From: Rhodocytophaga rosea
Lineage (GTDB): Bacteria > Bacteroidota > Bacteroidia > Cytophagales > 172606-1
Length of the DNA: 64,000 nt
Assembly (NCBI RefSeq): GCF_010119975.1
Contig: NZ_CP048222.1
Location: 4,978,501-5,042,500, forward strand
Reading direction: 5' to 3'
Below the pieces are notes generated by a model. That model was not told the DNA's origin, ran no database searches, and was given only the letters and a program-made list of their open reading frames with translations. Position numbers and translations under genes: made by a program. This document shows positions 20,801 to 32,300 of the stretch, in pieces (position 1 is the stretch's first letter; each line of letters begins with the position of its first letter).

Positions 20801-20944
20801 ACTCTGGCGGATATGATTTGCGGCAAAACCAAACGGAATATGAGTAAGAAAGAATGGGAGCAGTTTGTAGCGGAAGTTACAGACGTCCCTTACGAGAAAA
20901 CATGCCCAGTTTTACCTGCTGGCGAGGGAATTATAAATCAATAA
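17822..20944 (+). CDS. nSTAND1 ATPase with TM segment, coiled coil and seven-blade WD40 domain
   Basis: From the ATG at 17822 the protein has 1040 residues. The N-terminal novel-STAND type 1 NTPase has the entry motif NPFPGLRPFSIHESHLFFGR, Walker A GPSGSGKSS (61-69), Walker B LLIVDQFEELF (about 157-167) and MRSDF (sensor region). A winged-helix-like part follows, then a membrane span (about 505-528, VALILGLFAIISVGFLIFAI) and a Gln/Glu/Ala-rich coiled coil (about 530-640). Seven WD40 blades occupy about 690-985 (LKGHSDNVRSL, GSWDKTVRLW, VWSVAFSADNDKL). The tail (NMSKKEWEQFV, PYEKTCP) is the one often seen behind such WD40 domains. STAND proteins act as signal-dependent switches: the repeats sense, the ATPase oligomerises. 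The start overlaps the TIR-like gene by 8 bases; a TTG at 17801 is a poorer choice. Confidence 0.92.
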   Translation: MDRNIQDIIDNRTQTGKEIINPFPGLRPFSIHESHLFFGREGQSEEVLLKLARNRFVSIIGPSGSGKSSFIYCGIIPILYGGFIESSGNGWKVISTRPGKSPVDNLAEALATEELSYQQASEEDKFVKKTLIATLLRTHSQGLVEAISQHESADKNFLLIVDQFEELFRFKKGEDGKDAENEAVAYIELLIEAIQNKNLPIYVVITMRSDFIGECAYFPNLTEKINESYYLLPQMTREQKSLAITGPVAVGGAKIAPRLMQQLLDDLGDNADQLPIMQHALMRTWSYWATVHRDNEPIDVQHYEAIGRMEGALSQHADEAYSELNDKQKRLCETLFKSLTDKGGDVNGIRRPTRLAEIASIADASEEDVIKIIDKFREPGRALLTPHAGVVLHSDSIIDISHESLMRIWLRLKKWVEEEAEGIRMYLRLAEASAKYQVGQAGLWRPPDLQLALNWQLKQKPTLQWAQRYDPAFERVMAFLEFSKKSYETEQRSKEILQKKALRRARAVALILGLFAIISVGFLIFAITQQIRAKEQAEIARKNEQKAKVQTRLALISERNAKNQRIFAEQQRAKAKEQEQLARESEQIAQQERLKAELSEQEALKQQKIAQEERVRAEDNERVAKEQTSIAIKEKNNAYQSRLLSIAQAMAVKSLQVIDMDLKLLTSGQAYAFNAQYGGKEDDPYIYEGLYYAVKKSKDESFNNLKGHSDNVRSLISANTGNYVYSAGSDGKILRWDIENPEKTYTSLDQEKNSIVRTLALSRDNKWLAGGGEFSFIKIYNLSRLDNPPQKIKIPSRLIWFLSYTQADQGLVFSDSSSVYHYDFKAFNQLYRATSKINTIAVSPVHNTVALGNQAGQVIMLNLDKNGAESMLFQNKEPITAISFSQDGQLLAVGDTKGIVKVWDVKKQELISTLVGHSARINNVSFSWDDKKLATGSWDKTVRLWNTSKWANLPIVLKDHPDWVWSVAFSADNDKLLAGCRDSFVRIWPTNAKTLADMICGKTKRNMSKKEWEQFVAEVTDVPYEKTCPVLPAGEGIINQ

Positions 20945-20959
20945 CTAAGTATTCAAAAC

Positions 20960-22048
20960 ATGTATAGGATAGGTAAAACTTTACTGACCGGATTATTCTT
21001 GCTGCTATCATCCATAGTAATGGCACAAAATACATGTAGCCAGACATTGATTAAGGCACAGATTGCGTACTATGAAGGCCGTGCCGACGAGGTGCCTTCT
21101 ATTTTAGCAGATTGTTTAAAGGAAGGGTTTACCGACGAGGAAAAATCACAGGCCTACCGCCTGCTGACGCTTACGCATTTGTACCTGAATGAATCGCAGA
21201 ATGCTGAAAATACCATGCTCTCCTTTCTGCGGCTAAATCATTATTATAAAATAAATGAAGCAGTAGATCCTACTGAATTCATTAACCTCTATAATCAATT
21301 TCGTACCAGGCCATTTTATTTAATTTCGCCCAAAATAGGCACCAATGTATCGTTTATTCAAGTGCTGAAAAATTTTAGTCCGGATAATACCAAAGAAGTT
21401 AATTATAGTTATCACACAGTACTGGGTTACCGGGTAGGCGCTGCTGTTGGTTTTCCCATTCATTCAAAAATTACCATAAATACTGAGATATACTTATCAG
21501 GTAAGAATTACGCCTATAAAAACAATTTGTTTGGGTACGAAGCCCTTAGTTTTAATGAAAAACAAACCCATATCGAATTGCCAGTGCTTGCTTCTTATTC
21601 ACCGAAAAATGATAAATGGCTCCGTCCTTTTGTACAAGGAGGATTTTCTGCAGATGTTTTGCTCAATGCAATGGCGAATGTGAGCAGAATAGACCAGACG
21701 AATGATATAGAATTGAAAAAGCAGGTAACTGGCCCAAGCATCAACTTAAATACACAGCGAAGAAGATTGAACTACAATGCAATTCTAGGAGGGGGAGTAA
21801 CCTATACCAGAGGTAAAAATATAATGATTGTAGATGTTAGATATTCTTTCGGACTCTTAAATGCTGTAAAACCCAAGAATCGCTATACCAATACCGAACT
21901 TGTGTATAAATACGGCTACATGGATAATGATATAAGACTAAATGCTTTTTCTGTTTCAGTAGGATATGTTATTCCAGTATTCAGGCCAAAAAAGAATGTA
22001 AAACAAAAACTGGAAGTAAACACTACAGTAGCCCAACCTGCTAATTAA
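20960..22048 (+). CDS. PorT-like outer-membrane beta-barrel protein with helical N-terminal domain
   Basis: A 362-residue exported protein. A signal peptide ends at about residue 22 (LLLSSIVMAQ). Residues 24-110 are helical and TPR-like (CSQTLIKAQIAYYEGRADEV, QAYRLLTLTHLYLNESQNAE). The rest alternates in beta strands ending in aromatic residues, typical of the PorT / outer-membrane-beta-barrel group (ISPKIGTNVSF, GYRVGAAVGFPIHSKITINT, FVQGGFSADVLL, IMIVDVRYSFGL, FSVSVGYVIPVF). It lies 15 bases after the STAND gene and 8 bases before the next one. A role in anchoring or presenting the giant adhesin is plausible but inferred only from context. Confidence 0.8.
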   Translation: MYRIGKTLLTGLFLLLSSIVMAQNTCSQTLIKAQIAYYEGRADEVPSILADCLKEGFTDEEKSQAYRLLTLTHLYLNESQNAENTMLSFLRLNHYYKINEAVDPTEFINLYNQFRTRPFYLISPKIGTNVSFIQVLKNFSPDNTKEVNYSYHTVLGYRVGAAVGFPIHSKITINTEIYLSGKNYAYKNNLFGYEALSFNEKQTHIELPVLASYSPKNDKWLRPFVQGGFSADVLLNAMANVSRIDQTNDIELKKQVTGPSINLNTQRRRLNYNAILGGGVTYTRGKNIMIVDVRYSFGLLNAVKPKNRYTNTELVYKYGYMDNDIRLNAFSVSVGYVIPVFRPKKNVKQKLEVNTTVAQPAN

Positions 22049-22056
22049 CCCCTGAT

Positions 22057-23301
22057 ATGAAAGTAATATTTTGTATGGTTTGTTGCGATACAGCTAAGTT
22101 GTTTGTAAAAAACAGCTTATACCTTATATGCTGTGTACTGCTATATGCCTGCAAAACAGACCAAGATGCCCGGCCAGACCAATCCGGATTGTTTATTAAA
22201 TTTTTTGGTGGGTTTGATACAGAGGAAGTGTATGCAGCCGAACAAACTCCGGATGGCGGGTTTATCAGCATTGGTACTACTACTTCCTTTGGCAATGGCA
22301 GCACAGATATGTATGTATTCCGGACAGATGAAAACGGTAATAAAATATGGCATAAAACATTTGGCGATACCGGGAAAGATAAGGGAAAAGACCTTGAAGT
22401 TTTGCCGGATGGGGAATATGTTTTTTTAGGTCATTCTACTCAGAAAGATGGCTTTTCAGACCTGAATTTATTGAAAACAGATAAAGATGGAAATGAACTA
22501 TGGTCGAAAACTTTTGGCCGTTCTGACCGCAATGAAGAAGCCTATTCTTTAAAGAAAACACCTGATGGTGGTTTTTTATTAATCGGCAATAGTATAGGTG
22601 CAGATGAAAGCACAGATATGTACATCGTAAAGACTACAGCAGATGGGACCAAAGAATGGGAAAGAAACTATGGCCTTACCAATCTGAAAGATGATGTTGG
22701 TTCAGTTCAAATCACTAATTCAGGAAATCTGGTATGGTGTGGCTCTGAATACAGAAACCGTACCGGCAATACTTCTGGTAGCTCGGATATGCGGGTAACA
22801 TTGACCAAACCTGAAGGGTATGTATTATGGGATAGGAATTATGGACGGGAGAATACTGAAACCGGAATAGATATTCAACTGGTAAGCGGTGGTTTTATTG
22901 TGGTAGGTACTACTAATACTGTAAATACAGCTAATGCTAATACAGATGTGTATGTAGTATGCCTGTTTGAAGATGGTACAGAATGGTGGAGTAATACTTA
23001 TGGAGGAGAGAAAAATGAAGAAGGCAGGTCTATTTCTCCTACGTCAGATGGGGGGTTTATCATCACTGGCTCTACAGAAAGTGAAGGAGCAGGCCAGAAA
23101 GATGTGTATCTGCTTAAAGTGAATCGTAGAGGCGAAAAAGAATGGTCAAAAACATTTGGCGGCAGGCTTGATGATACTGGTACTATTGTAAGACAAACCA
23201 TTGATGGAGGCTATCTGGTTGCTGGCACTGTTACCTTCGAAAATAATTCTATGATGTGTTTAATCAAAACAGATCATAAGGGAGAGATATCCGGTAGATG
23301 A
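22057..23301 (+). CDS. Beta-propeller-like lipoprotein with seven delta-60-type repeats
   Basis: A 414-residue protein with a hydrophobic N-terminus and a probable lipobox LLYAC (C32 if the ATG at 22057 is used; a shorter start such as the TTG at 22099 would give a more usual signal length). The mature part has seven repeats of about 50 residues with the pattern QTPDGGFISIGTT, DMYVFRTDENGNKIWHKTFG. The repeats begin near FFGGFDTEEV, FGDTGKDKG, FGRSDRNEE, YGLTNLKDD, YGRENTETG, YGGEKNEEG and FGGRLDDTG. Seven such units suggest a seven-bladed propeller on the cell surface or the periplasmic face. One base separates its stop from the start of the giant adhesin. Confidence 0.8.
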   Translation: MKVIFCMVCCDTAKLFVKNSLYLICCVLLYACKTDQDARPDQSGLFIKFFGGFDTEEVYAAEQTPDGGFISIGTTTSFGNGSTDMYVFRTDENGNKIWHKTFGDTGKDKGKDLEVLPDGEYVFLGHSTQKDGFSDLNLLKTDKDGNELWSKTFGRSDRNEEAYSLKKTPDGGFLLIGNSIGADESTDMYIVKTTADGTKEWERNYGLTNLKDDVGSVQITNSGNLVWCGSEYRNRTGNTSGSSDMRVTLTKPEGYVLWDRNYGRENTETGIDIQLVSGGFIVVGTTNTVNTANANTDVYVVCLFEDGTEWWSNTYGGEKNEEGRSISPTSDGGFIITGSTESEGAGQKDVYLLKVNRRGEKEWSKTFGGRLDDTGTIVRQTIDGGYLVAGTVTFENNSMMCLIKTDHKGEISGR

Positions 23302-23302
23302 G

Positions 23303-26300
23303 ATGAGTTTTACTTTATTCCAATATACTGCTGCATTTTTCCTGAGAACAATCATGCTGATTGTTGCTGTCTCTTTATTTTTAACGGTTGAGGGATACAG
23401 CGATACAGTAGTAGTACCTGCAAGTGGAGGCGATAACCTTTGTGTGGGAGGAGATTATATTACGTTAGGAGATATCACTGTTAGGGAGGGTAATTCAAGT
23501 GATTTTGAAAGAGGTAGAACCAACAGAGAGTTTATTTTACAAGTGACTTCTTCCAATTTTGAGTTTAAACCTGGCACCGGTACTGTCACGCCACAACTTC
23601 TTAGCCTGGCGCTTGCCATCAATTCCATTACTGTAACTGCTACAGAGATCATTGTTAATTATGATATGGCTAATAACGACCTTTCTATGGACGGCTTTGT
23701 AATTAGCGGCATCCAGGTTAGGGCAGTAAACAGTGCAGATGTTGGACATATTGTAGTAAAAGATCATGCTAACCGTGCTAAACAGCATAAAAATGAATCG
23801 CCAGATAATGTAAGTCATGGATTATTAGTAGGTGTCACTGGAGTAATAACTCCGCCTGTTTTAAATAGTAGTGATGCCGACAATATCATTTGTGCCGGAG
23901 ATCTGATTATTTTTACTGCATCCGCAGGCACAACAGCTAATTATGATTTTCTGGTGGACAATGTTTCCGTTCAGAATAGTACTTCCAGTACCTATACGAC
24001 CAGTAGCCTAACGCATGGTCAAACGGTTAAAGTAAAATTAATTCCTGCCTTTGGATGTGCTTCTGCAACAAGTAATAGTATTGTTACTAATGTTATTTCT
24101 TTCCCTTCTGTAACACTTAGTAGTTCTGATAATAATATATGTTCTGGAAAGAGTGTGACTTTTACAGCCAGTTCAGCTACAGCCACTAGTTTTGAATTTT
24201 TTGTCGATGGGATTTCCAAACAAAATGGCGCTTCTGTCACTTACACCACTACTGGCTTAACTCATGGACAAGCTGTCAGGGTAAAGGCTACCACCAATAG
24301 CGGCTGTTCTAGTACTAGTGTTGATATTATTACTACGGTCAATCCATCACCAACAGTAACGCTTATAAGTTCTGATGGAGATCATGTAATCTGTGCTGGC
24401 GACACCGTTACGTTTACAGCTACTTCTGCCACAGCCACCAGTTTTGAGTTTTTTGTAGATGGGATCTCTCAACAAAATGGCAGTTCTGATACCTATACGA
24501 CTTCTGTCTTAACTCATGGACAGGCTGTAACAGTAAGAGCAAGTGAGAATAGCTGTTCTATGGTTAGTTCACCCATCACTACTTCAGTTACTGCTTTACC
24601 AACTGTCGTATTGACAAGCTCAGATCCGGATCATGTGATTTGTTTGGGGGATGCCGTTACGTTTACAGCTGCTTCTGCCACAGCTGTGAACTATAAGTTT
24701 TATGTAGATGGTAGTTTGGAGCAAGATGGCGCTTCCCCTGTTTTTATTACCACTACCCTTACTACCCTTCAGCGTGTAAAGGTAAGAGTGACCACAGCCA
24801 GTAACTGTTCCACTGAAAGTTCTGATATCACCACTACGGTCAATCCATCACCAACAGTAACGCTTATAAGTTCTGATGGAGATCATGTGATTTGCGCTGG
24901 CGACACCGTTACGTTTACTGCTACTTCTGCGACAGCTACCAGTTATGAATTTTTTGTGGATGGGATTTCTAAGCAGAACAATGCTTCTAATACATATACT
25001 ACCACGGCTCTTACCAATGGCCAAACTGTGACAGTAAGGGTAAAGGATGGAAGTAGTTGTTCCACAATGAGTGCAGGCATTACTACTACTGTCAATGCAG
25101 TGCCTTTTGTGATTCTAACCAGTTCTGATGCTGATCAGAGCATCTGTGCCGGAGAAAGTGTTACCTTTACTGCTTTTACCAGTATGCCCATTAGCAGTTT
25201 TAATTTTCTTGTTAATGGCAGTTCCCTACAAAATACTGCTTCTGCTACCTTCTCTACTGCAAGTCTTTCAGATACTGATATTGTCACGGTAGAAGCGGCT
25301 ACAGGCGCTAATTGTAATGCCTTGAGTAATGCCATTGCCTTCTCTGTAAAAAGTTTGCCAACAGTAAGTCTTACCAGCAGCGATGCTGACAATGTGATTT
25401 GTGCCGGAGAAACAGTTACTTTCACAGCTGCTTCTGCTGCAGCGGCCAGCTATGAGTTTTTTGTCGATGGCTTTATTGTGCAAACTGGTGTGTCTAATCA
25501 ATATATCACGACTAGCCTAATAAACGGTCAAACTGTAACGGTAAAAGCAGCTTCCTCAGCCGGATGTGCAACTGCCAGTTCCGGGCTTACCTTTACTGTA
25601 AATCCTTTACCAACAGTAAGCCTGGTTGGCGACAAAAGTGTGATATGTGCTGGGGATACCATTACGTTTACGGCTAGTTCATCGACTGCTACTAGTTTTG
25701 AGTTTTTTGTAGATGGGGTTTCTGTACAGACCGGAGCTTCTAATACATATACCACTAGCAGCCTCACTAATGGTCAAAAAATCTCTGTGAAAGCAACAGA
25801 TGTAAATACCTGCACCGCAGTGAGCAATAATGTTACGGCTATTATTAATACCTTACCCCTAATTAGTTTGTCCAGCAGTGATGCCGATAATATTATATGT
25901 TTGGGTGAAACAGTCACCTTTACAGCCAGTTCAGCGACAGGTACTTATTTTCAGTTTTTTGTTGATGGCATATCTGTTCAAAACAGCACTTCCAATAAAT
26001 ATAGTACCAATAGTCTAACCAATGGACAGGTAGTTACTGTGCGGTCTATCACTTCTAATGGATGTACCTCTAACAGCAGTCCAGGTAGCATGGTAACTGT
26101 AAATCCACTACCAGTAGTAAGTCTGGCTAGTTCAGATAGTGACCGTATTATTTGCCCGGGAGAAAGTATTACTTTCACGGCCAGTTCAGCGACAGCTATT
26201 AGTTTTGAATTTTTTGTGGATGGGATATCAGTACAGACCGGAGCTTCCAATACATATACCACTAGCAGCCTCACTAATGGTCAAAAAATCTCTGTGAAAG

Positions 26301-29300
26301 CAACAGATGGAAATGGATGCAGTGCTCTAAGTCCCGGGATAACAATACAGGTATTTCCTTTGGTCGTTATTTTATCCAGCAGCGATCCTAATAATGCCAT
26401 TTGTAGTGGAGAAACGGTAACTTTTTCGGCCTCTTCTGCTACAGCCACTAGTTTTGAATTTTTTGTAGATGGGGTTTCCAAACAAAGTGGTGCTTCTAAC
26501 ACTTATATTACCAGTAGCCTGACCAATGGGCAAACTGTAATAGTGGAAGCTACTACCGCCAGCGGTTGTTCAGCTTTTAGCGGAGGTATTACAACCATCG
26601 TTAATATTATTCCTGTTATTAACCTGGTATCAAGTGATACTGATCATGTGATCTGCGCCGGAGAGACGGTAACACTTACAGCCACTGCACCCACAGCAAC
26701 CAACTATGAATTCTTTGTTGATGGAATCTCTGTTCAAAATAGTGCTACTAACCTATATATCACCAGCAGCCTGACCAATGGGCAAATAGTAACTGTGGAA
26801 GCTACTACTGCCGGCGGATGCACCTTTTTACATACAGGCATTATCTTTACTGTAAACCAATTGCCTTCCGTAAATCTTGTTAGCAGTGATTCAGATAATG
26901 CCATTTGTAGTGGAGAAACGGTAACTTTTTCGGCTTCTTCTGCTACAGGTATTACTTATAAATTCTTCGTAGATGGGATTTCCAGACAAAGCAGTAATTC
27001 AAACCAGTATATTACCAGTACCCTTGCCAATGGACAAACGGTTTCTGTAAAAGTTTTCGATAACAATAGCTGTTCTATTGTAAGTTCAGGTATTACTACA
27101 ACCGTAAATCAGGTACCGGTGGTATTGCTTACAAGTTCGGATGCTGATAATACGATATGCCCGGGAGAAAGTATCACCTTTACAGCCAGTTCAGCCACCG
27201 CTACTAGTTTTGAATTTTTTGTAGATGGAGTATCAGTACAAAATGGAGCTTCTAACACTTATGCCAATAGTAGCTTAACTAATGGTCAAATAATTACTGT
27301 AAAAGCTACTACCGCCAGTGGCTGTGCAACATTAAGCAACGGGATTACAACTTTTGTAAATATTCTTACTGCTGTATTGAGCAGCAGTGATGCCGACAAT
27401 GTGATATGTGCCGGAGATGCAGTCACTTTCACAGCCAATGCCCCCACCGCTACTAATTATGAATTTTTTGTAGATGGGGTTTCTGTACAGAATAGCGCTA
27501 CAAACTTATATATCACTACTAACTTAACGAGTGGCCAGGCCATTACTGTTCAAGCTACTACTGCCAGCGGATGTACTGACCTGAGTCTTGGCATTACAAC
27601 AGTGGTGAATCCCTTACCTACCGTTAGCCTTTCAAGTTCGGATGCTGATAACATTATTTGTGCAGGCGAACAGGTTATTTTTACAGCTATCTCTTCCACA
27701 GCCAGCATATATGAATTTTTTGTAGATGGGGTTTCTGTACAGAATACTACATCTAACCAGTATATTACCAATAGCCTACTGAATGGACAAGTACTGAAGG
27801 TGAAAGCTATTACTGCTACAAACTGTTTTGTGATAAGCAATACCATTGCAACTGTTGTAAATGAGATACCAGTTGTAGTTTTAAATAGCAATGATGCTGA
27901 TAATACGATATGCCCGGGAGAAAGTATCACCTTCACTGCCAATGCACCTGCCGCTGTAAATTATGAATTTCTTGTGAACGGAATCTCTGTACAGAGCACA
28001 ACCAGCAATGTATATACAACCAATACCTTAACACATGGGCAAGTGGTGTCAGTAAGAGTGACAGCTGCCAGTAGTTGCGCTGCTATCAGTTCGGGAATTA
28101 CTATTTCAGTAACAACGCTCGCTGTTACACTGTTGAGTTCAGATGCTGATAATACGATATGCCCGGGAGAAAGTATCACCTTCACTGCCAGTTCAGCGAC
28201 TGCTACTAGTTTTGAGTTTTTTGTGGATGGGGTTTCTGTACAAAATGGGATTCCCAATACATATATCACTAGCAGCCTCACTAATGGTCAAAAAATTCAT
28301 GTAGTAGCAAGAATAGGTGTTTGTTCAGTAAGCAGTAATGCTATTCCGGTTACAGTAGAGTTAATGACAGTTTCCCTCAGTAGCAGTGATCCTGATAACA
28401 GAATCTGTTCAGGAACAACAGTTACTTTTACAGCTGGTTCGACGACTGCTACTAGTTTTGAATTTTTTGTGGATGGGGTTTCTGTACAAAATGGAGCTTC
28501 CAATACATATATCACTAGCAGCCTTACTAATGGACAACTACTCTCTGTGAAAGCCCTTAGTGTTAGCAATTGCGAGGCTACACATACAGGGATAACAACT
28601 TATGTTGAAGACATATCAGTAGCATTAACAAGCAGCGATTCAGACAATGTGATCTGCTCAGGAGATGCCGTTACGTTTACAGCTGGTTCGGCGACTGCTA
28701 CTAGTTTTGAATTTTTTGTGGATGGGGTTTCTGTACAAAATGGAGCTTCCAATACATATATCACTAGCAGCCTCACTAATGGACAGGACGTTTTTGTAAA
28801 AGTTATAAATGCTTATACCTGTAGTATTAGTAGTGCTAGTATATCAACAACAGTGAATCCCTTGCCCACAGTGGTACTGACCAGTTCTGATTCGGATAAT
28901 GTGATCTGCTCAGGAGATGCCCTTACTTTCACAGCTATTTCAGCGACAGCTGTCAACTATAAATTCTTTGTCAATGGAGCGTTGGTGCAGGATGGAGCCA
29001 CTAATCAATACAGTGTTTCTTCTTTGACGAATGGACAGACTGTAACCGTGCGTGTAACTACGGCTAACAGTTGCTCGGTTGGAAGTAGCAGTATTACCAC
29101 CACAGTGAATCCCTCACCCACAGTAGTACTGACAAGCTCAGATTCGGACAATGTGATCTGCTCGGGAGATGCCCTTACTTTTACAGTTATTTCAGCGACA
29201 GCTGTCAACTATAAATTCTTTGTCAATGGAGTTTTGGTGCAGGATGGAGCCACTAATCAATACAGTGTTTCTTCTTTGACGAATGGACAGACTGTAACGG

Positions 29301-32300
29301 TAAGAGTGACAACAGCTAACAGTTGCTCGGTTGAAAGCAGCGGCATTATCACTACGGTGAATCCCTTGCCAACCGTTACATTAGCCAGTTCAGATCCGGA
29401 TAATGTAATTTGTTTAGGAGATGCCCTCACTTTCACAGCTACTTCAGCGACAGCAGTCAACTATAAGTTCTTTGTCAATGGAGCGTTGGTGCAGGATGGA
29501 GCTTTCCCTACTTTCACTACTACCACACTTGCCAATGGCCAGGCTGTAACTTCTAAAGTTACCACTGCTGATGGCTGCTCAGTAGAAAGCAGTGGCATTA
29601 TCACCACAGTGAATCCCTTGCCAACGGTGGTGCTGACAAGCTCAGATTCGGATAATGTGATCTGTTCGGGAGATGCCGTCACGTTTACAGCTACTTCAGC
29701 AACAGCTGTAAACTATAAGTTCTTTGTCAATGGAGCGTTGGTGCAGGATGGAGCCACCAATCAATACAGTGTTTCTTCTTTGACGAATGGACAGACTGTA
29801 ACGGTAAGAGTGACAACAGCTAACAGTTGCTCGGTTGAAAGCAGCGGCATTATCACTACGGTGAATCCCTTGCCAACGGTGGTGCTGACAAGCTCAGATT
29901 CGGACAATGTGATCTGTTCGGGAGATGTGGTCACTTTCACAGCTACTTCAGCAACAGCTGTAAACTATAAGTTCTTTGTCAATGGAGCGTTGGTGCAGGA
30001 TGGAGCTTTCCCTACTTTCACTACTACCACACTTGCCAATGGCCAGGCTGTAACTTCTAAAGTTACCACTGCTGATGGCTGCTCAGTAGAAAGCAGTGGC
30101 ATTATCACCACAGTGAATCCTCTGCCCACAGTGGTACTGACAAGCTCAGATTCGGATGATGTGATCTGCTCAGGAGATGCCCTTACTTTCACAGCTACTT
30201 CAGCGACAGCAGTCAACTATAAGTTCTTTGTCAATGGAGCGTTGGTGCAGGATGGAGCCACCAATCAATACAGTGTTTCTTCTTTGACGAATGGACAGAC
30301 TGTAACGGTAAGAGTAACGACAGCAAGCGCTTGTAGTACACTTAGCAGTGGCATTACCACTACGGTGAATCCCTTGCCAACCGTTACATTAGCCAGTTCA
30401 GATCCGGATAATGTAATTTGTTTAGGAGAGACTGTTACTTTTACAGCTACCTCGGCTACAGCTACTAATTATGAGTTTTTTATAAATGGGCTTTCTGTGC
30501 AGAATAGTGGTTCTAATAAATACATCACTAATGCTTTGACGAATGGACAGACTGTAACAGTAAGAGTGACAACTGCTAATAGTTGTTCGGTTGAAAGCAG
30601 CGGCATTACCACTACGGTGAATCCCTTGCCAACCGTTACATTAGCCAGTTCAGATCCGGATAATGTAATTTGTTTAGGAGAGACTGTTACTTTTACAGCT
30701 ACCTCGGCTACAGCTACTAATTATGAGTTTTTTATAAATGGGCTTTCTGTGCAGAATAGTGGTTCTAATAAATACATCACTAATGCTTTGACGAATGGAC
30801 AGACTGTAACCGTGCGTGTAACGACGGCAAGCACTTGTAGTACGATTAGCAATGGTATTACTACTACGGTGAATCCTGTAGCGACAGTTAATGCTGGAAC
30901 AGACCTGGTAGTTTGTGCCAACGAAGCCATTACCCTAACTGGTTCAAAAGGTGGTGCAGCCAGTATGGTAACATGGAGTGGTGGTAAAGGTATTTTTGGA
31001 GACGCAACTTCACTTAATACTACTTATATACCCGATCCAAGTGAAATAGGCAAATCGGTTGTTCTTACTCTTACCACCAATGACCCAGATGGATCAGGCC
31101 CCTGTGTATATGTTGAAGATCAGGTGAGAATTACCATTAATGCCCTGCCTAACGTTCTGTTCAGTGGTTTAAATCCAGAATATTGTATAGATGCTCCGGA
31201 AGTTACCCTAACTGGTTTTCCGGTTGGAGGCTTTTTCTCAGGTCCGGGAATTGTTACCGGAACTTCTAAATTCAAACCTTCAGATGCTGGAGCAGGCACA
31301 CATGTGATCCGCTATACTTATACAGATGGCAACAATTGCACAAATTATATTGAAAGAAGTGTAATTGTACACCCACTGCCAATAGTGAGTTTTGCAGGTT
31401 TTAACAACTCAGGACCCGGAGGTTCAGCTATCTATCCACAGGATGCGCCATTGATTAATTTAACAGGTTTTCCGCCAGGAGGAACTTTCGTGGGGCAGGG
31501 TATTTCTGGCTCTACCTTTAGCGCTTCTGCCGCAGGTGCCGGTACTTACATCATTAGGTATTCGTATCAGGATGCCAATAAGTGTATGAATTATCAGGAG
31601 CAGACGGTAGTAGTAGCGCCTTTGCCTAATGTAGGAATTGGTAATATTCCAAGTCCGTTCTGTTCAAAAGATCCTGATTTTATCCTGACTGGGACTCCTG
31701 CTGGCGGAACGTTCTCTGGTCCTGGTATTATTACAAATACATCCATTTTCAGGCCTTCCAGTGCATTTATTGGTGCAAATGTAATCAGGTATACATATAC
31801 TGATCCTATAATTGGTGGTACGAATTTTATTGAAAAAACAGTAATAGTAAATAAAGTCCCTGATGTAACTTTCAGTGGACTCAATGCGGCCTATTGTGAA
31901 GATGCACCTAATGTTACTTTGAATGGGTTTCCTGCAGATAATGATGGACCAGGAGGAGTAATAGGTATATTCAAAGGTCCGGGGATGGTGCCAGGTACGT
32001 CTATATTTAATCCATCGGCAGCAGGCGTAGGTATTCATACCATTACCTATATATATACCAATGAAAACGGATGTACAGACTCAACTAAAAACGCTGTAAT
32101 TGTACATGCCTTGCCTCAGGTTACCTTCAGCGGATTAGCTGCTGCTTATTGCGTAGATGCTCCATCAGTTAAATTAACTGGTTTCCCGGTTGGGGGTACT
32201 TTTAGTGGTCCTGGTATCAGTGGTGCCAATTTTATACCTTCTCTTGCGGGAATAGGCACTCATTTGATCAGATACGCCTATACTAATAGCAATGGTTGCA

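Noticed and set aside
23860-30885. Regular repeats of about 252 bp suggesting a CRISPR array or satellite DNA
   Set aside because: The unit is in frame and encodes an Ig-like domain with conserved cysteines inside one long open frame. There are no short repeats with unique spacers.
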